Source: Marivita sp. S6314 (GTDB lineage Bacteria; Pseudomonadota; Alphaproteobacteria; Rhodobacterales; Rhodobacteraceae). Taken from it: a stretch of 64,000 bases of DNA. Of the stretch, positions 35,960 to 44,719 are shown piece after piece. The stretch's first letter is position 1, and the number at the start of each line of letters is the position of its first letter. The position numbers were made by a program, and so were the translations under genes. The stretch is taken from NCBI RefSeq assembly GCF_023015985.1, contig NZ_JALKAO010000001.1, forward strand, positions 682,001-746,000, in the 5' to 3' direction. The notes under the pieces were generated by a model. That model saw only the letters and a program-made list of their open reading frames with translations. It was not told the DNA's origin and did not search any database.

Positions 35960-36003
35960 CCTTTCCGTTGACGGAAAGGGTCGGAGTTTTCGAAAACTCC
36001 GAC
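35960..36003. repeat. paired palindromes (copy D)
   Basis: A 20-bp near-perfect palindrome at 35960-35979 (core TTTCCGTTGACGGAAA, one central wobble) is directly followed by a perfect 24-bp palindrome at 35980-36003 built on GTCGGAGTTTTC. Centres are 22 bp apart. The first half shares TTTCCGTT(A/G)ACGGAAA with copy C. It lies between two gene starts, so it cannot simply be a terminator. Confidence 0.75.
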
Positions 36004-36041
36004 GCTGGACAATCCCCGCGGCCTGGCCCCAAATGCGCGGC

Positions 36042-37214
36042 ATGGATCTGCATGCCCGATACCCTGCCCTGAGCGATCTCAAAGCCCGCGCAAAGCGGCG
36101 TATTCCAAAATTTGTCTGGGAATACCTTGATTCTGCCACCGGCACCGAAGCCACATTGCGGCGCAATCGGACAGCGCTCGACCAGGTGTTGTTTGCGCCG
36201 TCGATCCTGCATGGTGAACTGGAGGTGGACCTGACCACAGCCCTGTGCGGCCAGAGCTATGATCTGCCGGTCGGGATCAGCCCCGTGGGCATGTCCGGCC
36301 TGATCTGGCCGGATGCAGAGCGCAAGCTGGCGCGCGCGGCAACGGCGGCCAACATGCCGTACTGCATCTCAACCGTGGCAACCCGCACCCCGGAAGAGGT
36401 CGCGCCGCATCTGGACGGCAATGGCTGGTTCCAGATGTACCCGCCGCGCGACGAAGGCATCCGGACGGACATGCTCAAGCGGGCCAAGGACGCCGGGTTT
36501 TCAACGCTCGTGCTGACGGTTGATGTGCCGGTGCCGTCGCGCCGCGAACGGCAGGTGCGTTCGGGTCTGACGACACCGCCCAAACTGACCCCGCGCTTGG
36601 CAGCGCAGGTGGCGATGCGACCCACCTGGGCGATGGGCACGGCGCGGCTTGGCATGCCGCGGATGCGCCTGATTGATGATTACGCTGGCAAAGTGACCGG
36701 GCTGAGTTCCACGCAACACGCCGGGTACCTGCTGCGCACCTCGCCGGATTGGGCCTATGTCGATTGGCTGCGCGATGCCTGGGACGGCGCGTTTTTTGTC
36801 AAAGGTGTGCTGAACCCGAACGATGCGCCACGGCTGGAACGGGCCGGTGTTGATGCGATCTGGATGTCCAACCACGCGGGACGCCAGTTTGATGCCGCGC
36901 CCGCGCCGATCGAAACCCTATCCGAGATGCGCGCCGCCACGACACTGCCGCTGATTCTGGACAGCGGGATCGAAGGTGGGCTGGACGTGTTGCGCGCCAT
37001 CGCGCTGGGGGCGGATTTCGTCATGTTGGGACGGGCGTGGCATTATGCGCTGGGGGCGTTGGACACCGACGGACCGGCGCATCTGGTCGATATATTACGC
37101 AAGGATATGGCCGCGAATCTGGGGCAACTGGGCGCGGTGCGCCCTGTCGATCTGAGGGGTCGGGCGCTGCAGTCCGGCGCGACACAGGTCGCCATACCCA
37201 GTACTACCCATTGA
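36042..37214 (+). CDS. lldD: FMN-dependent alpha-hydroxy-acid dehydrogenase (L-lactate dehydrogenase-like)
   Basis: The roughly 390-residue TIM-barrel flavoprotein has KFVWEYLDSATGTEATLRRNR, PVGISPVGMSGLIWPDAE, VLTVDVPVPSRRERQVR, GVDAIWMSNHAGRQFD near residue 280 with the catalytic His, and DSGIEGGLDVLRAIALGADFVMLGR, all typical of the lactate/glycolate oxidase family. Substrate may be L-lactate, mandelate or glycolate. An ATG three codons upstream (36033) is an alternative start. Pyruvate carboxylase follows 57 nt downstream, which fits lactate use. Confidence 0.85.
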   Translation: MDLHARYPALSDLKARAKRRIPKFVWEYLDSATGTEATLRRNRTALDQVLFAPSILHGELEVDLTTALCGQSYDLPVGISPVGMSGLIWPDAERKLARAATAANMPYCISTVATRTPEEVAPHLDGNGWFQMYPPRDEGIRTDMLKRAKDAGFSTLVLTVDVPVPSRRERQVRSGLTTPPKLTPRLAAQVAMRPTWAMGTARLGMPRMRLIDDYAGKVTGLSSTQHAGYLLRTSPDWAYVDWLRDAWDGAFFVKGVLNPNDAPRLERAGVDAIWMSNHAGRQFDAAPAPIETLSEMRAATTLPLILDSGIEGGLDVLRAIALGADFVMLGRAWHYALGALDTDGPAHLVDILRKDMAANLGQLGAVRPVDLRGRALQSGATQVAIPSTTH

Positions 37215-37271
37215 GAATGTAACGAAACCTTACTATCCAGCCGTCACTATCCCTAAGGTCAGGACAGCCAC

Positions 37272-40200
37272 ATGCCCGAATTCAAAAAGATCCTTGTCGC
37301 CAACCGCGGTGAAATCGCCATCCGCATCATGCGCGCCGCCAATGAAATGGGGAAAGCAACGGTTGCGGTCTATGCCGAAGAGGACAAACTGGGCCTGCAC
37401 AGGTTCAAGGCGGACGAGGCGTATCGGATCGGCGAAGGCCTTGGGCCGGTGGCCGCCTATCTGAGCATCGACGAGATCATCCGTGTGGCCAAGGAATCGG
37501 GCGCGGACGCGGTGCATCCGGGATACGGGCTTTTGTCAGAGAATCCGGAACTGGTGGATGCCTGCGCGGAAAACGGGATCACCTTTATCGGGCCCAAGGC
37601 CGAAACCATGCGCGCCCTGGGTGACAAGGCCAGCGCGCGGCGCGTCGCGATTGAAGCCGGTGTCCCGGTGATCCCGGCGACCGAGGTTCTGGGGGACGAT
37701 TTCAAGGCCATCGCCAAAGAGGCCGAAGAGATCGGCTATCCGTTGATGCTCAAGGCGTCCTGGGGCGGTGGCGGACGTGGGATGCGTCCGATCAATGGCC
37801 CCGATGAGCTTAAGGAAAAGGTGCTTGAAGGCCGTCGCGAAGCGGAAGCCGCGTTTGGCAATGGCGAGGGTTATCTGGAAAAGATGATCATCCGCGCGCG
37901 CCATGTCGAAGTGCAAATCCTGGGCGACAGCCATGGCACCATCTATCACCTGTACGAACGGGACTGCTCGGTCCAGCGCCGCAACCAGAAGGTGGTGGAG
38001 CGCGCCCCTGCCCCGTACCTGTCCGAGGCGCAGCGTGAAGAGATCTGCGAATTGGGTCGCAAGATCTGTGCCCATGTGAATTACGAATGCGCGGGCACGG
38101 TTGAATTCCTGATGGATATGGAAACCGGCAATTTTTACTTCATCGAAGTGAACCCCCGCGTGCAGGTTGAACACACCGTCACCGAGGAAGTGACCGGGAT
38201 CGACATCGTGCAGGCGCAAATCATGATCGCCGAGGGTAAATCGCTGGCCGAGGCCACAGGCAAGGCGTCGCAATACGACATCCGCCTGAACGGTCATGCG
38301 TTGCAAACGCGGATCACCACCGAAGACCCGCAGAACAACTTCATCCCCGATTATGGCCGCATCACGGCCTACCGGGTGGCGACCGGCAATGGCGTGCGTC
38401 TGGACGGGGGCACGGCCTATTCAGGTGCGGTAATCACGCGGTACTACGATTCGCTGCTGGAAAAGGTGACCACCTGGGCGCAGACGCCGGAAAAGGCGAT
38501 TTCGCGGATGGACCGCGCCCTGCGCGAATTTCGCATCCGGGGTGTGTCCACCAACATCGCCTTTGTGGAAAACCTGCTCAAGCACCCGACCTTCCTGAAC
38601 AACCAGTACCACACCAAGTTCATCGACCAGACGCCCGAGCTGTTCCAGTTCCGCAAGCGCCGCGACCGGGCGACCAAGGTGCTGACCTACATCGCGGATA
38701 TCACCGTGAACGGGCATCCCGAGGTTGCCGGACGGCCCAAGCCTGCCGAGGATTTGAAACCCGCGCGCCCCCCGAAAGCCAGGGCCGATGTGCCCGCCGC
38801 GGGCACCAAGACCTTGCTGGACGAAAAAGGCCCGCAGGCCGTCGCCGACTGGATGCTGGCGCAAAAGGGCGTGCTGATCACCGACACCACCATGCGCGAC
38901 GGGCATCAGTCCCTGCTCGCCACACGCATGCGGTCGATTGACATGATCCATGTCGCGCCTGCCTATGCCGCCAACCTGCCGCAGCTCTTCAGCGTCGAAT
39001 GCTGGGGCGGTGCGACCTTTGATGTGGCCTACCGGTTCCTGCAGGAATGCCCGTGGCAACGCCTCCGCGACTTGCGCGCGCGGATGCCGAACATCATGAC
39101 CCAGATGCTGCTGCGCGGCGCGAACGGCGTTGGCTACACCAACTACCCGGACAACGTGGTGCAGTTCTTTGTGCGTCAGGCGGCGGAAACCGGTGTGGAC
39201 GTGTTCCGCGTGTTCGACAGCCTGAACTGGGTCGAAAACATGCGTGTCGCGATGGATGCGGTGCTGGACACGGGACGCGTGTTGGAAGGCACGATTTGCT
39301 ATACGGGCGATCTGAATGACCCGGATCGGTCCAAGTACAACCTGAAATACTATGTCCAGATGGGTCAGGACCTGAAAGCGGCCGGGTCGCACGTCCTGGG
39401 CCTCAAGGACATGGCCGGTTTGATGAAACCCGCCGCCGCCACGGCGCTGGTCAAAGCGCTGAAAGAAGAGGTCGGCCTGCCCGTCCACTTCCACACACAT
39501 GACACATCGGGTGCTGCGATTGCGTCGATCATGGCCGCTGCCGAGGCGGGTGTGGATGCGGTGGATGCCGCGATGGACGCGCTGTCTGGCAACACATCGC
39601 AGCCCACGTTGGGATCGGTGGTCGAGGCCCTGCGCCACACCGACCGCGCCACCGGTCTGGACATGTCCGCCATCCGCGAGATTTCAAATTACTGGGAAGC
39701 GGTGCGCGGGCAGTACGCGGCGTTTGAAACCGGTCAGCAAGCCCCCGCATCAGAGGTCTACCTGCACGAAATGCCCGGCGGCCAGTTCACCAACCTCAAG
39801 GCGCAGGCCCGCAGTCTGGGGCTTGAGGAACGCTGGCACGAGGTTGCGCAGACCTATGCCGATGTGAACCAGATGTTCGGTGACATTGTAAAGGTCACGC
39901 CCTCCTCCAAGGTGGTGGGCGACATGGCGCTGATGATGGTGTCACAGGGCCTGACCCGCGCGGATGTCGAAAACCCGGATGTCGAGGTGTCCTTCCCCGA
40001 CTCGGTGGTCGACATGATGAAGGGCAGCCTCGGACAGCCCTCCGGCGGCTGGCCGAAAGCGATCCAGAAAAAGATCCTCAAAGGTGAAAAAGCCTTCACC
40101 GACCGCCCCGGCAAACACGCCGCGCCGGTTGATATCGAAGAGACGCGCAGCACGCTGGTCAAAGAGCTTGAGGGCAAAGCGGTCGATGACGAGGATCTGA

Positions 40201-40715
40201 ACGGGTACCTGATGTATCCCAAGGTGTTCCTGGATTACATGGGCCGCCACCGCACCTACGGCCCCGTGCGCACCTTGCCGACCAAGACGTTCTTCTATGG
40301 CATGCAGCCGGGCGAAGAGATCAGCCCAGAGATCGACCCCGGCAAGACATTGGAAATCCGTCTGCAGGCGGTGGGCGAAACCAACGATGACGGCGAAGTC
40401 CGCGTGTTTTTTGAGCTCAACGGCCAGCCACGCACGATCCGCGTGCCCAACCGCAAGATCAAGGCGACGACCATGGCACGTCCCAAGGCCGAAGCGGGCA
40501 ACGCCAACCATATCGGCGCGCCGATGCCCGGCGTGGTCGCATCCATCGCGGTCCAGCCCGGCCAGAAGATCAAGGAAGGCGATCTGCTGCTGACCATCGA
40601 GGCGATGAAGATGGAAACCGGCCTGCATGCCGAGCGCGATGCAGTTGTGAAGGCAGTGCATGTGACCCCCGCCGCGCAGATCGACGCGAAGGATCTGTTG
40701 GTCGAGTTGGAATAA
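37272..40715 (+). CDS. pyc: pyruvate carboxylase
   Basis: The 1147-residue protein has the complete single-chain layout: an ATP-grasp biotin carboxylase domain (residues 1-460, with KASWGGGGRGMR near 160 and EVNPRVQVEHTVTEE near 295), a carboxyltransferase TIM barrel (about 530-800, with DTTMRDGHQSLLATRMR and FHTHDTSGAA), and a C-terminal biotinyl domain with EAMKMETG, Lys1113 being the biotin site. It forms oxaloacetate from pyruvate. Confidence 0.97.
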   Translation: MPEFKKILVANRGEIAIRIMRAANEMGKATVAVYAEEDKLGLHRFKADEAYRIGEGLGPVAAYLSIDEIIRVAKESGADAVHPGYGLLSENPELVDACAENGITFIGPKAETMRALGDKASARRVAIEAGVPVIPATEVLGDDFKAIAKEAEEIGYPLMLKASWGGGGRGMRPINGPDELKEKVLEGRREAEAAFGNGEGYLEKMIIRARHVEVQILGDSHGTIYHLYERDCSVQRRNQKVVERAPAPYLSEAQREEICELGRKICAHVNYECAGTVEFLMDMETGNFYFIEVNPRVQVEHTVTEEVTGIDIVQAQIMIAEGKSLAEATGKASQYDIRLNGHALQTRITTEDPQNNFIPDYGRITAYRVATGNGVRLDGGTAYSGAVITRYYDSLLEKVTTWAQTPEKAISRMDRALREFRIRGVSTNIAFVENLLKHPTFLNNQYHTKFIDQTPELFQFRKRRDRATKVLTYIADITVNGHPEVAGRPKPAEDLKPARPPKARADVPAAGTKTLLDEKGPQAVADWMLAQKGVLITDTTMRDGHQSLLATRMRSIDMIHVAPAYAANLPQLFSVECWGGATFDVAYRFLQECPWQRLRDLRARMPNIMTQMLLRGANGVGYTNYPDNVVQFFVRQAAETGVDVFRVFDSLNWVENMRVAMDAVLDTGRVLEGTICYTGDLNDPDRSKYNLKYYVQMGQDLKAAGSHVLGLKDMAGLMKPAAATALVKALKEEVGLPVHFHTHDTSGAAIASIMAAAEAGVDAVDAAMDALSGNTSQPTLGSVVEALRHTDRATGLDMSAIREISNYWEAVRGQYAAFETGQQAPASEVYLHEMPGGQFTNLKAQARSLGLEERWHEVAQTYADVNQMFGDIVKVTPSSKVVGDMALMMVSQGLTRADVENPDVEVSFPDSVVDMMKGSLGQPSGGWPKAIQKKILKGEKAFTDRPGKHAAPVDIEETRSTLVKELEGKAVDDEDLNGYLMYPKVFLDYMGRHRTYGPVRTLPTKTFFYGMQPGEEISPEIDPGKTLEIRLQAVGETNDDGEVRVFFELNGQPRTIRVPNRKIKATTMARPKAEAGNANHIGAPMPGVVASIAVQPGQKIKEGDLLLTIEAMKMETGLHAERDAVVKAVHVTPAAQIDAKDLLVELE

Positions 40716-40728
40716 GCGACAAACGCGG

Positions 40729-40750
40729 GTGACGGCTTCTTGTCCGTCAC
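40729..40750 (+). terminator. possible pyc transcription end
   Basis: GTGACGG at 40729-40735 pairs with CCGTCAC at 40744-40750 around an 8-nt loop, 14 nt after the pyc stop. There is no T-run, so it may protect a 3' end or act with Rho rather than be an intrinsic terminator. Confidence 0.4.
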
Positions 40751-40893
40751 TCGCCGACTCGTTCAGGCGACCATGTCCGCCGGTGACTAAACCGGTCAGA
40801 AATCCGGGGTTCCGACACCGCAGGCATTCGGTCAGTGGCTAGGTGTCTGGACACGCCCCTTGCTCTGGACATGACGACACACCCGACACCGGC

Positions 40894-41790
40894 TCAGCCG
40901 TCTTCCTGCCCCGTCGATCCGTATTCCAGCCATGCCCGATCCTCTGGCGTCAGGCAGGACTGCATCACCGCGTCATAGGCCGCCAGTTCACTATCGCTCA
41001 GCTTGCCAATCCACTTTCCGCAGGTTCCGCTGTGGAAAAAATCAGTGTCGGATTTCATGAATCCCGTACCACCTGCCGGGGCATACCGATCGGCATGGGT
41101 GCGCATGTGATCAAAGCTGGCTGACTGGATCAGCTGCTCCATAACCGCATCAGAATGCGTGATGTTCAGAAGGCGGGCCACCCGGGCAAAGGTTCCGGGC
41201 AAATCACGGATCATATCTGCGTAGTGAAACATCGACACGTTGGATCGGCCGGCACGCGACAGCGCGCATTTGTAATGCCGCAGGATATGCGCAAGCGGCA
41301 GGGCATCGCCGTCGAAACCCTCGGGACCGCCATCCAGAAACCGCCGGAAGGTGACGCCGTCCGCATCATCCTCCGGATACCACAGTCCAAACCACGGCAT
41401 CGGGATGTTCTGCATATGTGTGCGGCATGAAAAATGCGCATCCAGCGGATGGCGGAACACGCAGATATACTGTGCCTGATCGTCAAGCGGCAGCCCGTCC
41501 AGCGGTGTGTGGCTTTTCAGGCAGCGCCGATGGGTCATCGCGTCAAGACGTTCGGCCACCTCGGACATTTCGCGCACGCGGATATCGACCCAGGGCATCT
41601 TGACCGACAGGTTCGTTTCAACATCCGGATCGCCGGAAAACAGCAACGCGACGATGGTTTGCATCCATGTCGTGCCGCTTTTTGGCGGGGTCACCGCGAT
41701 CACATCATCGGGACGGATGCTGACCCTGTCCCACCGCCTGCTGTCGGTCAGCGGCCCAAGATAGAGCTTGCGGTCGGGTGTCTCTGTCAT
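40894..41790 (-). CDS. sulfotransferase domain protein
   Basis: The 298-residue protein has the PAPS 5'-phosphosulfate loop TPPKSGTTWMQTIV near residue 33, the 3'-phosphate segment CVFRHPLDAHFSC near 110, and FFHSGTCGKWIGKL near 260, which matches the C-terminal RKGxxGDW loop of cytosolic sulfotransferases with changes. It should transfer sulfate from PAPS to a small molecule; the acceptor is unknown. No biosynthetic cluster surrounds it. Confidence 0.85.
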   Translation of the reverse strand: MTETPDRKLYLGPLTDSRRWDRVSIRPDDVIAVTPPKSGTTWMQTIVALLFSGDPDVETNLSVKMPWVDIRVREMSEVAERLDAMTHRRCLKSHTPLDGLPLDDQAQYICVFRHPLDAHFSCRTHMQNIPMPWFGLWYPEDDADGVTFRRFLDGGPEGFDGDALPLAHILRHYKCALSRAGRSNVSMFHYADMIRDLPGTFARVARLLNITHSDAVMEQLIQSASFDHMRTHADRYAPAGGTGFMKSDTDFFHSGTCGKWIGKLSDSELAAYDAVMQSCLTPEDRAWLEYGSTGQEDG

Positions 41791-42120
41791 ACCGGGCCTC
41801 CTGCGCCTGTGTCAGGAAAGGCGAAGGATCTTCCAAAATCAAGGGGCGCAGCGCAGACCTACTGTCTGGATCAACCGCTATTGACAGCCCCCGGTTGGCG
41901 TTCATCAGCATTTTTCGGATGCACACGGGCCGTATGTCGGAGAAGCGCTCCGCGTTAGGTGTTCGCCACGTGAACAGTCGCGATGCACCAAACCCGCCGT
42001 GGCGCCCAAAGCCTCGCGCAACCCTTTTTCCGCGCGTTTGAGCACCCTGTACGTTTCGCGCAATTTTCCCCTTGCACCCGCGCACAACACCCACTAAATC
42101 CGCCTCACCAGATTGGCAGC
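41791..42120. other. intergenic region between the sulfotransferase and tRNA-Gly genes
   Basis: This stretch of about 330 nt has no convincing gene; the frames through it have poor composition. A promoter for the tRNA genes is visible at its right end (separate feature). Nothing else is evident. Confidence 0.5.
42072..42100 (+). promoter_or_regulatory. probable promoter of the tRNA-Gly pair
   Basis: TTGCAC at 42072-42077 and TAAATC at 42095-42100 are separated by 17 bp. The tRNA starts 20 nt downstream. The spacing fits a sigma-70 promoter. Confidence 0.5.
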
Positions 42121-42195
42121 GCGGGCGTAGCTCAGGGGTAGAGCATAACCTTGCCAAGGTTAGGGTCGGGCGTTCGAATCGCCTCGCCCGCTCCA
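42121..42195 (+). tRNA. tRNA-Gly(GCC), copy 1
   Basis: A 75-nt cloverleaf: acceptor GCGGGCG/CGCCCGC, D arm GCTCAGGGGTAGAGC, anticodon loop TTGCCAA (anticodon GCC), T arm with GTTCGAATC, and an encoded CCA. Confidence 0.97.
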
Positions 42196-42218
42196 ATCCG
42201 GTCAAAACTGATGGCAGC

Positions 42219-42293
42219 GCGGGCGTAGCTCAGGGGTAGAGCATAACCTTGCCAAGGTTAGGGTCGGGCGTTCGAATCGCCTCGCCCGCTCCA
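42219..42293 (+). tRNA. tRNA-Gly(GCC), copy 2
   Basis: Identical to copy 1 over all 75 nt, and preceded by the same GGCAGC. The starts are 98 bp apart, so this is a tandem duplication. The encoded CCA ends directly at the stop codon of the minus-strand GNAT gene. Confidence 0.97.
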
Positions 42294-42764
42294 TCAGGCC
42301 TCTTTCTTCAAAGATTTATACATCTCGGCCCGGCGCAGGGTTTCCCCGGACCGGATGACGGTTTCCTGTCGGACAACGCGAAACCCGTGCCGCGCAAAGG
42401 CCGGCTGCGCCATCAGACTGGCATGGGTGCAGAGCCCGGCACAGGTCCGCGCGCGCGCGTGCTCTGTCACGGCGTCCAGAAGCTGCGCAAACCGCCCCTG
42501 CCCGCGCGCGTCGGGCAGGATATAGGCCAGATCAATATAGCCAGCCGGATCAACGGTCATAAACCCAACGATGTCCGGCCCCTCTGCAGACAGAACCACG
42601 TGATGCTGCGCCAACCGCGCGGCCCAGCCTGGCCCGGCATTGACCCGGGGCATCCAGGCCCTGCGCTGCGCGTCCGTGTAGGGGCTGGGCCCTTCGCGGA
42701 TGGCGCGGAACATGATCTGTCCCAGACAGTCATAATCGGTGCGGGTCGCAACGCGGCAGGTCAT
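42294..42764 (-). CDS. GNAT family N-acetyltransferase
   Basis: The 156-residue protein has a GNAT pattern with [32 protein letters not shown], where the RGQGRF segment is the acetyl-CoA binding loop. The substrate is unknown. Its stop codon abuts the CCA of the second tRNA-Gly on the opposite strand. It is divergent from hisB. Confidence 0.85.
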   Translation of the reverse strand: MTCRVATRTDYDCLGQIMFRAIREGPSPYTDAQRRAWMPRVNAGPGWAARLAQHHVVLSAEGPDIVGFMTVDPAGYIDLAYILPDARGQGRFAQLLDAVTEHARARTCAGLCTHASLMAQPAFARHGFRVVRQETVIRSGETLRRAEMYKSLKKEA

Positions 42765-42872
42765 GCCCTCTGCTTGGCACGTCCGACACGACGCCGCAAT
42801 GATGTGCCACAGTGGCTTGGCGCGGCGCGGGCACAGGCCTATAAGGCCGCTGATCTGAAAGGGATATCACAT

Positions 42873-43460
42873 ATGCGCAGCGCAACCGTGACGCGGAATA
42901 CGGCAGAAACCAGGATCACCGTCGAGATCACTCTCGACGGCACAGGCCAGTACGACAACCAGACCGGCGTGGGGTTCTTTGACCACATGCTGGACCAGCT
43001 GGCCCGCCATTCGCTGATCGACATGAAAGTGCGCTGCGACGGCGATCTGCATATCGACGATCACCACTCGGTCGAGGATGTGGGCATCGCGCTGGGACAG
43101 GCGCTGACCCAGGCGGTCGGCGACAAGCGCGGGATTGTCCGCTATGGCGCGTGCCTCCTGCCGATGGATGACGCACTAGTGCGCGCGGCGTTGGATCTGT
43201 CGGCGCGGCCGTTCCTCGTCTGGAACGTCGATCTGCCCGCTTCCAAGATCGGCACATTCGACACCGAACTGGTGCGCGAGTTCTTCCAGGCGTTCAGCAC
43301 CCATGGCGGCATCACACTGCATGTGGATCAACTGCACGGGATCAACAGCCACCACATCGCCGAAGCCGCCTTCAAGGCCGTCGCCCGCGCCCTGCGCGAC
43401 GCGCTTGAGGTCGATCCCCGCAAATCAGACGCGATCCCGTCCACCAAGGGTGCCTTGTAA
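42873..43460 (+). CDS. hisB: imidazoleglycerol-phosphate dehydratase
   Basis: The 195-residue monofunctional HisB starts [19 protein letters not shown] and has the metal-binding motifs [14 protein letters not shown] near residue 35, [16 protein letters not shown] near 65 and [15 protein letters not shown] near 155. It performs the sixth step of histidine synthesis. The ATG follows GAAAGGGATATCACAT. HisH starts immediately after its stop codon. Confidence 0.96.
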   Translation: MRSATVTRNTAETRITVEITLDGTGQYDNQTGVGFFDHMLDQLARHSLIDMKVRCDGDLHIDDHHSVEDVGIALGQALTQAVGDKRGIVRYGACLLPMDDALVRAALDLSARPFLVWNVDLPASKIGTFDTELVREFFQAFSTHGGITLHVDQLHGINSHHIAEAAFKAVARALRDALEVDPRKSDAIPSTKGAL

Positions 43461-44096
43461 GTGCTGACAGCCATCATCGATTACGAAAGCGGCAACCTGC
43501 ATTCGGCCGAAAAAGCCTTTCAGCGGATGGCCATTGAAACCGATGCCGGGTCCGTCACCGTCACGTCTGATCCTGACGTGATCGCCAAGGCCGACCGGAT
43601 CGTCCTGCCCGGCGATGGTGCGTTTCCGGCCTGTGCTGCGGCATTGCGCGCCTCAGGCGCTTTTGACGCGATGGTCGAAGCCGTTGACGTCAAGGCCCGC
43701 CCCTTCCTTGGCATCTGCGTCGGCATGCAACTGATGGCGCGACAAGGGCTGGAATATGAACCAACAGACGGGCTGGGCTGGATCGACGGCGTTGTGGACC
43801 GGATCACACCCAAGGACACGGCGCTGAAAGTGCCGCATATGGGCTGGAATGACCTGGTGATCGACGCACCCCACCCGGTTCTCGACGGCATCACATCCGG
43901 AGAGCACGCCTACTTCGTGCACTCCTACCAGATGCGCGTCGACACCCCGGATCAACGGATAGCCCATGTCGATTACGGCGGCGATGTCACCGCGATTGTG
44001 GCCCGCGACACCATGGTCGGGTTCCAGTTCCACCCCGAGAAAAGCGCCGCCACAGGTCTTCGGATGATCGCCAACTTCCTCAGATGGCGCCCCTGA
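43461..44096 (+). CDS. hisH: imidazole glycerol phosphate synthase subunit HisH
   Basis: The 211-residue class I glutamine amidotransferase has the nucleophile Cys in PFLGICVGMQLMARQG near residue 80, AYFVHSYQMR near 150 and the catalytic His in FQFHPEKSAATG near 195. It supplies ammonia to HisF. It starts with GTG directly behind the hisB stop. Downstream, a 25-bp element and two stem-loops separate it from the convergent DUF2147 gene. Confidence 0.95.
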   Translation: MLTAIIDYESGNLHSAEKAFQRMAIETDAGSVTVTSDPDVIAKADRIVLPGDGAFPACAAALRASGAFDAMVEAVDVKARPFLGICVGMQLMARQGLEYEPTDGLGWIDGVVDRITPKDTALKVPHMGWNDLVIDAPHPVLDGITSGEHAYFVHSYQMRVDTPDQRIAHVDYGGDVTAIVARDTMVGFQFHPEKSAATGLRMIANFLRWRP

Positions 44097-44097
44097 G

Positions 44098-44122
44098 CGT
44101 CTCTGTTTGTCAAATACCTCGG
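44098..44122 (+). repeat. 25-bp 3'-end element, copy 1 (after hisH)
   Basis: CGTCTCTGTTTG, two variable bases, then AAATACCTCGG begins 1 nt after the hisH stop. The same element (22 of 25 bases) occurs just 3' of ftsY in the sense direction. Both are followed by a hairpin with GGCAGCGCC in its sequence. Confidence 0.65.
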
Positions 44123-44124
44123 AG

Positions 44125-44167
44125 TTTGAGGCAGCGCCTCAAAACCGCCTGCCCCACCGGGGCAGGC
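44125..44167. terminator. two stem-loops between convergent hisH and DUF2147 genes
   Basis: TTTGAGGC-AGC-GCCTCAAA (44125-44143) and GCCTGCCCC-ACC-GGGGCAGGC (44147-44167) are strong hairpins. On the minus strand the second is followed by no T-run, but A-rich DNA (AAAAA at 44168) gives T's before it; on the plus strand AAAA follows both. They probably end one or both converging transcripts. Confidence 0.55.
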
Positions 44168-44196
44168 AAAAACGGCGCGCGCAGCGCACATCTTGA

Positions 44197-44583
44197 TCAG
44201 TTGACGCGGGTCCAGGTCTGGCCACGGCAAATGCCCAAAACGCATCCTTCAACCTTCAACCGGTTGCCATTCAGCGTCATCTTCGAATTGTAGGTCTTGT
44301 CGCGGTCCGGGGCCCAGATCTTGCCGCCCATATACGCGCCACCGCCTTGCGGTTTCATCGCCCAGATCATCTTGCGCCCGATATTCGGCGACGCGATCTT
44401 CTTGCCGTTTGCATCATAGCCCTGCCCCAGCGTGCCGCAGATCTCGGCCCCGCAGGTGGTGATCGTGACAAAGCCGAAATTGCCGTCGTCACCCGGTTGG
44501 GTTTTCCACGTGCCGACCACCGGGTCCGCCAGTGCCATTGTCCCGGCCAGTGCAAAACCGGCGGCGAGTGCCATCATCTTCAT
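44197..44583 (-). CDS. DUF2147 family exported protein
   Basis: The 128-residue protein has a signal peptide (MKMMALAAGFALAGTMALADP, cleavage probably after ALA) and a DUF2147 domain: VVGTWKTQPGDDGNFGFVTI, WAMKPQGGGAYMGGKIWAPDRDKTY and MTLNGNRLKVEGCVLGICRGQTWTR. Members are secreted or periplasmic beta-barrel-like proteins of unknown function. The ATG at 44583 follows AGGGAGG. It sits antisense between hisH and hisA. Confidence 0.88.
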   Translation of the reverse strand: MKMMALAAGFALAGTMALADPVVGTWKTQPGDDGNFGFVTITTCGAEICGTLGQGYDANGKKIASPNIGRKMIWAMKPQGGGAYMGGKIWAPDRDKTYNSKMTLNGNRLKVEGCVLGICRGQTWTRVN

Positions 44584-44719
44584 CGTTCCGTCCTCCCTCA
44601 GAGTGGTGCGGCAATCCTGACCGACCCGGTGCAAACGGATCAAGATTGACGCTGGGTCGCGTTGCAAGTGCCGTTCCGTCATGTCAAAGCGCGGGGGGAA
44701 TTCTGACCGGAGACCAGCC

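Noticed and set aside
38421-39638. Open frame of 405 codons on the minus strand within pyc
   Set aside because: Antisense to the carboxyltransferase domain with shadow-type composition.
41705-42205. Minus-strand frame covering the gap upstream of the sulfotransferase and the first tRNA
   Set aside because: It overlaps a clear tRNA gene and the sulfotransferase N-terminus and has no domain.
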